From NCBI RefSeq assembly GCF_901709675.1, contig NC_051096.1:1355001-1419000 (forward strand): 64,000 nucleotides of DNA, given 5' to 3'. The notes under the pieces were generated by a model, which was given only the letters and a program-made list of their open reading frames with translations, made no database searches and had not been told where the DNA came from. A program made the position numbers and the translations under genes. Positions 41,747 through 64,000 of the stretch are shown here, in pieces. Source of the stretch: Syngnathus acus (lineage: Eukaryota; Chordata; Actinopteri; Syngnathiformes; Syngnathidae). Each line of letters starts with the position of its first letter. Position 1 is the first letter of the stretch.

Positions 41747-42648
41747 CCTCAGAGGTAGTTGCGCCATGCGCTGTGTCAGGATTGGTCATCTCCATTTCAT
41801 GAGGCACACTTGCTTAGACAGTACGAGATCCAATCAAATAAAATATAAAAGCTATGGGTATTGATTGACTCAACTGCGGGTGTGGAACAATACACATTTT
41901 TCTCTTAAGTAAATGAAGACAATTAAAAAAAAATACCTGAAATAGTTATCAGGGAGAATTAATTTGCCAAAATCTGGGTTTATGCAAAGTAATGTTTGTT
42001 AGCATAAATGCACGTTTTTAATTCATTAATCCACATTCAGTATCAATAAAATCAAATAATCAAGGTCCAATAAGCAAAATATGACAGCGCAGCAACTATA
42101 CCGTAATTGGTTGTGGCACGGCATTTACGAAGAATTTAGAGTTATTTGATTGGATCCCGATAGTTAACAGTGCAGGGCTACCTTCAACGATCAATTCGAC
42201 AAGTCACTTGTGCTATCTTCATTTTTTGCCTTTTTTAAATTTCCTTCATATTTACAACAGAATTACGTCCACGTGTGGGTCCTTCGAGAGAAGACGGAGT
42301 CGGCGCGACTGAAGGCACGCGTCACCCTAACAAGCACCGCCCTGACAAGCGCATTCGTCTTACCACATGCAACATCGTTCTCGGATGCCACAAATACGCA
42401 AACGTGGCTCCAGTGTGCGTGCATGATGCCAAACATGGTCCCATCAGTTCTTTTTTTTAGAGCCTTACATTCATCACAGTATCCTGAAAAGAGGATTTTT
42501 GTTTTGCTGCTATTCAGCTGGAGACCTTACCTGTGTGATTCCTGTTCAGTGTACCTTGAGGGACAAGTGAGCGTTGCTCCTCAAGAGGGGTGCACGCCTG
42601 GCTCTCAGCCCCCCCCCCTCCCCTCCCCCACCCAAAATAAAGGTCTGG

Positions 42649-56201
<13,553 letters not shown>

Positions 56202-56202
<1 letters not shown>

Positions 56203-56234
56203 CAACGTCTCAGGGGCGCAAAGTTGGGCTCCAT
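56202..56234 (-). other. 11-codon upstream ORF overlapping the KCNQ4 start codon
   Basis: On the transcript, ATGGAGCCC opens a short frame that stops at TGA. That stop shares its A with the KCNQ4 ATG (TGATG). No other in-frame ATG precedes the KCNQ4 start in the exon sequence nearby. Such overlaps can tune translation by reinitiation; this holds only if transcription starts above 56,234. Confidence 0.5.
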
Positions 56235-56631
56235 CCGAGAACACTCCGCACCCAAAACACAAAAGCACGCGTGGAGGTTTGTTTTTGTTCCCTTGCTTGA
56301 ACGACTTGAGTCAAGTTACAGTCGCCAAGGGAAGCGTCCGGACACGCGTGGCGCGACCTGCAGACTTCATGATGCCTGCTTGCTTGCTGGTTTGGAGATA
56401 GTGGCGCGCGCTTCCGTCCACTTTGAGCGAGTCCAGACCAGGTGGAGAAGGGAGGGTTGCGCGCACGTCAGCCTATCGTCGCTCCGCCTGCCCGGTGGAG
56501 TGCGCGCGTCGTTATGCACTCGCACCAAAGTCAGTAAAAGAAACTACGACTCAATTTGAGTCATTAAAATAAGATTAAGAAATTAAGTGAATGCACCTTA
56601 ATAACAAATTTCTAATATTTCCGTTTACGGT

Positions 56632-56665
56632 TTCATCCATCCATCCATTTTCTATACCGCTTTTT
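56632..56665 (-). repeat. Short RTE-type LINE tail
   Basis: The minus strand reads AGCGGTATAGAAAATGGATG with ATGG repeats, the same 3' end as at 16,320-16,362. Confidence 0.65.
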
Positions 56666-57890
56666 TTTTGCGGGCTCTGGTGCTGGGGATTGTGTGCGTG
56701 TGTGCGCGTGTGTGCGCGCGCGTGCGTGCGTGTACGTGTGAGGGGAAAGGGGTACTTTCAACATGCAACGACCTTGTTACTTCACACGCGGCAGATGTCG
56801 TGCATGCTTTTTAAGTGTGGAGAAGGCGGGGGGGGGGGGGGGCTTGGGGGTCAGTTTTATCAATGTCAAGGGGAGCAGACCTTCACACACTGAAGTTTTC
56901 AAGGATGCCTCAAAGAAACGAAATGGTTTCTTCCAAAGAAAATGTCAGACTTTCGCTGTTGTCTGTGGCTTCTTGAAACTACTTTTAGTTAACAGCTGCT
57001 CTTGATTGTGCTACTGGGCCAAACCAAAATGGCTGAACTTCTGTGCGTTTTTTTTTTTTTTTTTTTAGTATATGGCCTTTTGAGATTTTGTGGGTCTATC
57101 CATGTCAATCAAATTTCAGGTACTTAACTTAAACTGGCTTTGAACACCAATATCACCATTGACTAATCATAGATCGTAAATTATCAGTGGAGCAACTTAT
57201 CTCATGCACTTTACGATGTGCGCAGAGTGCCAAGCAGCGGCTTCTATTCTAATCTGAGGAACATTTCCTTCACCTTTGCTCTGCAGAAAGTCATTGTGAG
57301 CGGAGGGGGCGTCGCAGAAGCAACAGAAACAGGTGCTGTGTGCCTGGCTTGGGAGTGCTGGTGGTGGTGGGGCACAGAGTACAACAACAGCCTCCTCGCA
57401 AGACCTAAATGCACACCCGGGCGCCATCGAGATCACCTGTCAAGTGGGAATGCATGGCCCTGCCCCCCAGCCTTTGTCATCTGACCACCAAAAGGTGACA
57501 TGGACAAAGGCCACGCCGCAGATCCTGCAATCTAACAGCACAATAAAAGCTGTTTTTATGAGGCGTTCCAGAGCAACGCCAATGTTAACGGCAGGTCCGG
57601 CACCTACGTCGACTGAGCCGACGTGTGAGAATGCGGCTGGAATGCCTCACGAGTCACAAATCCGGATTTAAAATCTTGCCAGGGTTGGCTCGTGGCGTGG
57701 AGTTTGATGTGGCTAATCTCTCAAAAATGGCTTTCACTTCTGCCCTTTGAACTGAATACAAATGCCACACAAACACCAACAAAAACATGTTTTCATGAGG
57801 ATAAACAAGACTCTTCAGGATTATAACCCAGCAAAGATTTAGGCATATGTGCATCATGACTTCAGTGGGCATCTGGTGTGCACTCTTTGG

Positions 57891-57904
57891 CCACCAGGGG
57901 GTAG
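57891..57904 (+). promoter_or_regulatory. CTCF-like motif
   Basis: The plus strand reads TTGGCCACCAGGGGGTAG, with one core mismatch to CCASYAGRKGGCRS. It is 1.7 kb upstream of the KCNQ4 start. Confidence 0.45.
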
Positions 57905-60677
57905 TACAACACACACAGACATACTGTACTACACGAGGCTTGATGCAACACAGAAGACCAGTGAAACTAAGCCGCAGTTGCAGTGATGATCTTTTTTTTG
58001 GGATAAAGCTTAGAAGCAGAGGGACTTTGAACATTTTAAGTCATAAAAATAAATACTAGTAATAAAAACAACCACTGTTTTTTTGTTTGCAAAATAAAAC
58101 TGAAACCAAGTGGTAACCAAGAGTCAACACAAACCCACCTAGTGCATGACAAGCCTCCTTCTGTTGCCCCCCCTCCGCCCCCCACAACAGCAACAACAGT
58201 ACCGGCTTCCAGCCTTCGGCCCCACGGGACCCGATGGGGGCGGCTCCCTGACAACCCCCGACAGCTGAGTGGGCTCAGCCCGCAAGCTCTGGCGCTGTAA
58301 GAAGAGCACTGATTGAATAGGGCACGCCTTTCAATCCACATCATCAACAACGTCTTGTACCGGAGTGGAATAACAGTCGGGGATCACCCAGAATGAGGGT
58401 GGGGGTGCTTGGGGCGGCCCGGACACCCTCTGCCACGCTGTTCTTTTTCCACTCCAGTCTGGGAGCCACTCAGGGAGAGGAACTGGGAAAAGGGTCTACA
58501 GGGATTGCAAACTACTCCAGTCAGCAAATGTGCACATTACAGTTGGACCACTGCACCTCCCCCACCCACACCGACTTTTTTTTTCCCCCCACCGCTTAAT
58601 GGCCTTCTCGGCCCTGGAGTGGCCCTTATTTTATCACTTTCCTTGAAGTTCTGCTCTTTGGTGTGTCTGGAGAAGCTCATGTGGAGCGTTGACACAACAC
58701 AGTGGCCTAGCATTAGCATCGTGGGGGATGCCTGTCTAAACGGGCTATGGAAGGAATTCAAACAAAAGGATGGAATGAAATGGGAGAACGAATATGAGTA
58801 GGAAATTGGACATTGCTGTAATGACTTTTTTACATTTCGCTCTGAGCTTCATCTTTTTCATTCCACCAATTCACATTTGATCACTCAGACAAACTCGACA
58901 ATATCATTTGACCTTGGAGTAAAGGTTCTGTACGTTCCTTACAATTTCCTGTCATCTGACCGCAATCTAAAAAATGAATTATTAATCCGCGATTGATCTT
59001 TTAATGTTCTCATTGATCAAGTAAACGCCCAGGCCTCTAATGCACATGCAGGTGTGGCGGCGCAAAGGCCAGAGAAGCCAAAGCAGGAAGTTAGAGGGGA
59101 GACGACATTTTTGGGACTCAGAGGCGCAATTCAAGCACCAGTCAAAGGCTTCTTTGTGACTTGCCCTTGCTTTTGCAGCCACTCAATTGGGATGTTTAGC
59201 AGACACGACGTCACACTGCGGTGGTGCCAGTGGCCCAACGACGCAGTGCCGCGACAATGGAGCCACCAACTGTGACATCAAAACATGACACCACGGGAAA
59301 TGCAGCGGCGGGCAAAATTGCGCAACACTCGAGTCGTCGGTGGCGTCAAGTCTAATTTTAGCTGATGTGGACCACAACCGTTTAGATTGAGGTGAAGAAA
59401 GAAGAGGGAGGGCAAAGTTACCTAAGCCACCCGATAAGTTTTACAGTCAAATGACGGAGTTATTTTGGACATTACGCTATGCTGTCACTAAGCGTTGATA
59501 AATATTGATTATCATTTTATGGCAGCATGTGAGCGATATTGTGTACAAATTGCTGCAATCAATGAGCAGATAACAGCAACCTCTTCAATAAGTTAAACAT
59601 GCACTCTACTTTGAATACTCACTGACCAAAATATTAGGTACACCTTATTTTGTACCTATGGAGTTTAATACAAATGAATGTAATAGGTGTGATGAATATA
59701 ATTGGTGAAAATATTTCAATGCAATTATTTCATTTTTAATAATTAATTAAATTGGCAATATAATAGAAGAGTGTCAGTATAGACAGCCAAAAGAATTCAG
59801 TCATATTTAATTATGCATAAAAATAAATAAATAAATTCAATAAATTAAATTTTAAAAAAAGGCTGCACGTGAAAAACAAGATCTCAGGGGCTAAACCATC
59901 ATTGTTGGGCAAGTGAATGATTAGCTGCCAACCGGTCACACGATCCAGAATCGGCCTGGGGGGGGGTCGCACACCATTCCAGCCGCTGACTTGATGTGAG
60001 CGCCGAAGCCGGCCAAGACAAACACGAGCAGACAATCCCCCTCGCGCTGGATTTAAGCCACCCGACATTCTCGCCCCGCTCATTAATGCCGTTATTGTTG
60101 GCCCATTAAGCCGCCATTAGCCGCCTGTGCCGACTACCGTTTTGCACGGCGAGGTGCGAACAAGATAGTCATCCGTGGTTGTGCACGCTGCCTATCAGCT
60201 ACAACGTAATTAGCCTTTCAAAGGCGCCGCCAGATAACCCGTGACTCCTGTTGTTGCGTCAGGAGTCAGGGCTACTTTGGGGGGGGGGGGGTCGGCTTTG
60301 GCATTAGGCAAACTCAGGCCATTGATTCAATTATATTCATAAACGGATGAAGACTGTAATCAAATTATTCGATGAATCATTTGCAGCCAGTAAGAGGACG
60401 CTGCTGTCAGTGTCAGTGGGGAGGCCGCAGTGGCACTCACCAAGATATGACACTAAAGCTGAATAAATGTTGATTGATTGTCTTGGCAATTGCAGTCATT
60501 GAGACGATACACTTAGTAGTAATACTCAAGAAGGCTTTTAAAGCTAAAGCTGAAGAATCAAAATGTTACCAGTACAGAGCGCATAACCTGGTTGCCTTGG
60601 CCCCCAAATAAGTGACGCCCCCGGTGCTCCTGATGGAACAATAGTGATGACGACTTGTACACTACATTAGACAAATG

Positions 60678-60691
60678 CTGCCCTCAAGTGG
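60678..60691 (-). promoter_or_regulatory. Weak CTCF-like motif
   Basis: The minus strand reads GGCCACTTGAGGGCAGC, one core mismatch. It lies about 1 kb below the NFYC stop codon. Confidence 0.35.
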
Positions 60692-61220
60692 CCACCATAA
60701 AGAACACAGTGCTGTACGTGCTGGACTCCAAAACTGTCGTTTGGAGGTTGTGTGACTCGCCGCATTCATGAAAAAAAAAAAAAAACACAAACATCCGACG
60801 AAACGTTCTTGACCTGTCACCATTTTGTTCTACGACAATATAAACAAAGAACACTTACCAAAACAAATTGTACATTAATATTTCACCAGGAGAAAAAAAA
60901 TCTGTTCTTTCTGATTTGAAGAAGCATTAAAACCATATTAGACTGTTGTCCCAATTCATGGTTTAAAAGCGCTCCGCCTTTGAGAATTCATTCTTTTGTG
61001 CTTCTTTCTCATTTTCAGCCATTGTTGACTGAATCAATAAAATTGCACCAAACTTAAATGGGTTGCGTACCTGTTTGTGCAGAAGAAGCGCTTGTCAGGA
61101 CTCTTTTGTATGCCTCACCGAGCACAAAAGTGCACCACACGGCCTGAAAGCATTCGCGCTTTGTTCGTCGGTCAAAGCAACAAAACACGTCGTACTACAA
61201 GTTGAAGGCTTCTTCTTTCA

Positions 61221-61226
61221 TTTATT
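61221..61226 (-). terminator. Candidate polyadenylation signal of NFYC
   Basis: AATAAA on the minus strand (TTTATT here), about 430 nt after the stop codon. Other signals may exist further on. Confidence 0.35.
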
Positions 61227-61652
61227 TTTTTTTGTCACCAACAAAATTTGCTTACAAAACATCCCAAAAATAAACGTGTACCTGTCTTTCGGCATGTCAT
61301 GCAGGCTGGCGGTTTGGACCACATACACAAATACAAATGAGGACAATCGCAGATAATTACTGTACAAAAAGGAAGAAACATAGATGGTGGGGTGCTATGA
61401 AGAGGGACACTAAACAAAACAAAGGTGTGTTGATTGTAATTGCTGAAGCTCCTCCTCCTCGTCTGAGCGCATGTGTGTGAGGTAAATGGCTACTTCCGTC
61501 CGAGGGCGGGACAAAACGGCAGACGGGGCATGGTCCATAGCGTATAAAAAAAAAGTATAAAAACATAAAAGACTACATGGGGGGGGTGACTTAAGATTTC
61601 ACTGTAGAAAAAAAAAAACGGAACACGGGCGAGGCAGTCTGTCGGTCAGAGC

Positions 61653-63362
61653 TCAGTCGCTGGTGACCTGCGTGACCTGCGTCTCTCCCGTTTGGCTGGT
61701 GGACTGAATGAACATGGACTGGCTCAAATCCTGACCCACCGGCACCGTCACCTGCTGGATCTGGTACAACTGCTGTCGAGCCACAACACACACAAGAGAG
61801 GCGGGCCTTACAAACACACTTCCAAAAGACAAGACAGATTGTGAATGCTAAGCTACTTTAAAATCATCAACGTTGGCTGTGTTTGCGCCCCACCCCTCCA
61901 CACAGAAGCCCCTAATTCAAAGCCCGAGTCTCAGAATGTGTTGGTGAGTCATTACCTGTCCGTCAGTGAACTGGTTGAACTGCTGCTGCCCTGGTTGCAC
62001 ATCAGCCTGCGTGATTTGCAAGAGCAAGCGCGACGTCGGATGAGCAGCCAGTCGTTTCAGACAGTGCAGAAAAGACAAAAAGAAAAAAAAAAGGTGTGTA
62101 CCTGCTGCGTGTTGGCGAGGGTCTGAATCTGTCCTTGGACCACCTGCGCGTTGGAGACTGGCTGGGCCAGGCGAATGTACTGCAGCTGGCCCGTATTGAG
62201 CTGCACCTGCACTCAGTGGACACAAGGGGGAGACAGTGTCAAGAAGCACAGTGTGACGATGAGTATGTCCAAATAGGAGTTGAAGTCATTCCGTGAGTAC
62301 AATCATAACGCAAGTCATTTTGAAAGAAATAAAACACTTTGTCCAAGCGACGGACGGCTTGGACTCACCGGAATCTGCTGGATCTCGCCCGTGTTGGTGA
62401 TGATCTGCTGCATGACTTGCATGGTCTGGCCCTGGGCCTGTGCCTGGGCCGTCTGCGCTTGCCCCCCCGCCGCCGCCTGCACTATCTGCACCTGCTGGTC
62501 ACCCACCTGCATGGCCACGGGCGCGCTCTGGGGAAAGATGGATGCAAAACGGTCAATGGGGGCACAGGGGAACACAAATCATTTCCTAAGCTGAACTGGG
62601 GAAGGGGTGTCATGGGCGGGGTGGAGCAGACAGACAAGCGCATGCTGTGTTTACCGTGATGGGCGTGCCTTGCGATTGCACCTGCACTTGCTGCAACTGC
62701 TGCATGGTGGCACCTTGAAGCATCTGATGGGTCGCAGGAGGACGGGGACAAAGAAAAAACAAAGCACCAGAACAGAAAGGAAGGAAGGATGGACGTACGG
62801 AGAGGATGACAACATGGAGAGAAAGGCAGCGTGAGAAAAGTGGCAACGCATGAAGCAACAAGTAAAAAAAAAAAAATGATCCAAGCATTTGTATGAAAAA
62901 TGGCAGGAATGATGGGAGAGCTTCACGTACAGGAAGGGGCAAACGAGGCCGAAACTTTTCTTTACGCTGCACATTACATTCTCTTCCTCCTTGGGAAGAG
63001 AGAAGAGTGCTAAGCTAGGCTATCCGATTATGCAGAGGAAGCCGTCTGCATGTACCATACGTGCAGTGTTTGTTTAGATCAACTGCTTCCTCTTGGGCTC
63101 AAGCGCCTGCATGCCAGCAAGCTAACCAAAGTCAACAAAGGCAGGTGCGTCTGCCTGTCCGTCCTCTTTTGTTTGTGGGTACCTGTCCTTGCTGCGGCTG
63201 CGCAATGATGATCTGGCCGGGTTGGATGGTGGTGGCCGTTTGCGCGGCGGCGGCCTGCTGGCCCTGTTGCGCCCCCTGCACTTGCACGGCGCCGGGCTGC
63301 TGCGCCAGCGTGAAGTAGTACTGCACCGGCTCGGCTGGGGCCACTGTCTGACGCATCTCCTC
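61653..63362 (-). CDS. nfyc: Nuclear transcription factor Y subunit gamma, C-terminal part (6 exons; N-terminus outside window)
   Basis: NF-YC pairs with NF-YB through a histone fold and joins NF-YA to bind CCAAT boxes in the nucleus. Exons in transcript order: 63183-63362, 62655-62723, 62369-62527, 62102-62206, 61956-62006, 61653-61772; the total of 684 nt gives 227 residues plus stop. Every exon is a multiple of three. The window holds the segment after the histone fold ([20 protein letters not shown]) and the Gln-rich activation domain: [80 protein letters not shown]. The 23-codon exon at 62,655 ([19 protein letters not shown]) may be a cassette. The histone-fold exons must lie beyond 64,000. 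Confidence 0.95.
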
Positions 63363-63711
63363 CTACGCGTGCCAACAGAAGTAAGCTTGTCAGCACATGA
63401 CGTCTCCCTGCGGCGTGTCAGCAGGTGTAATGGTAGAGGGGAGCCACTGATGAATAACTGATGGTCTGCCACTGCAGGGGGGGGATTACGAGTGAGATTA
63501 TGTGTGTGTTGGCGGGGAAGGACATAGCAGAAAAGGTGTGCATTGTAAGCAACTTCAATTTCTATCAGCACTCCTGGGGGGTCACATAAGACCACACGCT
63601 TGCTAGCCAAAATATTTCTTCAATGGCTCCCGCACCAGTTATTCGGGACGCAATAGAAATTAACGGCGAAGAGGAAAACAGACCTAAGGAAAAAAAGTCC
63701 ACTTAATGTAC
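63363..63711 (-). other. NFYC intron sequence
   Basis: This follows the acceptor at 63,363 (GCGTAG/GAGGAG). Nothing coding is seen. It contains a G-run at 63,477 and a GTGTGTGTT stretch. Confidence 0.6.
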
Positions 63712-64000
63712 ACCAAAGGTGTCAAGCTCAAGGCCCGGGGGCCAGATATGGCCCACCGTATCATTTTCTGTGGCCCGCGAAGACAAATTGTGCATTAAAT
63801 TTAAGTCATACTAAAATTGCAAATTGTCTTAACTTTTAAAAATCATCTTTTTAAAATATATTTGAAAAGTTTCCACTAGTCTGATTTGAAAAAACAATTA
63901 TTTGTCAGTTTGTTTTGTAGCTTATACTGTATATAATATGAGGCGTTTATTTATTTGGGTTGACAGTCATAATGGCCCTTCAAGGGAAACTTTGACTACA
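63712..64000. mobile_element. hAT-like non-autonomous element, cut by the window edge
   Basis: The end reads GTGTCAAGCTCAAGGCCCGG followed by GGGCCAGATATGGCCC, a very common vertebrate hAT-type repeat beginning, then AT-rich sequence. Only the left end is in view. It lies in an NFYC intron. Confidence 0.6.

Larger units (their letters stand above)
35849..42640. other. TINAGL1 upstream region and KCNQ4-TINAGL1 interval
   Basis: The interval contains the presumed TINAGL1 first intron and promoter, two CA microsatellites, a diverged copy of the 21-kb hairpin repeat (40,920-41,285), a short tandem array (41,450-41,530), two CTCF-like motifs and AT-rich sequence. I see no other coding gene; open frames such as 39,446-39,787 lack any recognisable domain. 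Confidence 0.6.
56235..61652. other. Interval between NFYC and KCNQ4
   Basis: The first 300 bp are GC-rich and carry the presumed KCNQ4 promoter. The rest holds a LINE tail (56,632-56,665), poly-G/poly-T runs, AT-rich sequence and two CTCF-like motifs. A short AGGTACACCTT-type repeat end lies near 59,637. The NFYC 3' UTR occupies the right edge. No other gene is supported. Confidence 0.6.

Noticed and set aside
56203-56268. Longer KCNQ4 N-terminus starting at 56,268
   Set aside because: The codon there is GTG. The first in-frame ATG is at 56,202 and gives a typical KCNQ4 start.
63363-63610. NFYC exon extended upstream as one open minus-strand frame
   Set aside because: The in-frame protein similarity starts at EEMRQ after an AG acceptor at 63,363-63,364. 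The long frame is not the NFYC frame and has no similarity to the histone fold.

Overview
This is nuclear DNA from a teleost fish. The evidence is three vertebrate genes split by GT-AG introns, long CA microsatellites, and a dense load of fish-type transposons (L2, RTE-like, CR1/Rex1-like and L1-like LINEs, Tc1, hAT, BEL/Pao, tRNA-derived SINEs). A short relic of a C2H2 zinc-finger gene N-terminus near 4.4 kb resembles genes I associate with percomorphs, perhaps pipefish or seahorses; that placement is a guess.

Layout. Positions 1 to about 27,400 are a transposon graveyard with no host gene I can support. Many insertions are nested, and their junctions can be read because the target duplications survive. 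A BEL/Pao element (77-4320) carries a hAT (1043-1945, 8-bp duplication) and a SINE (3282-3592). A Tc1 element (9276-16088, frameshifted transposase at 14,900-16,038) is cut by a solo LTR (9328-10746) and an L2 LINE (10,851-14,712), which itself holds a second L2. A CR1/Rex1-like LINE (about 16,089-22,476) is cut by an RTE-type tail, a solo LTR, an L2 copy that carries a foldback MITE, and a hairpin-ended repeat. An RTE-like LINE, a SINE and a minus-strand Tc1 piece holding a BED-finger hAT follow, then an L1-like relic.

From about 29.6 kb the window is genic, with three genes in tandem on the minus strand. In transcription order they are the 3' half of NFYC (61,653-63,362, continuing beyond the window), complete KCNQ4 (42,649-56,202, 15 coding exons, 714 codons) and complete TINAGL1 (29,610-35,841, 11 coding exons, 474 codons). 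Both complete models sum to a multiple of three with consistent phases. NFYC next to KCNQ4 also occurs in human chromosome 1p34; TINAGL1 lies further away there. The three products are functionally unrelated: a CCAAT-box transcription-factor subunit, an M-type voltage-gated potassium channel and a secreted, catalytically dead cathepsin-like matrix protein.

I found no support for a wholly new type of biological system. The most unusual items are the TA-flanked element with a 251-bp internal tandem array, the foldback MITE with related ends, and the hairpin-ended repeat at 21.0-21.8 kb.
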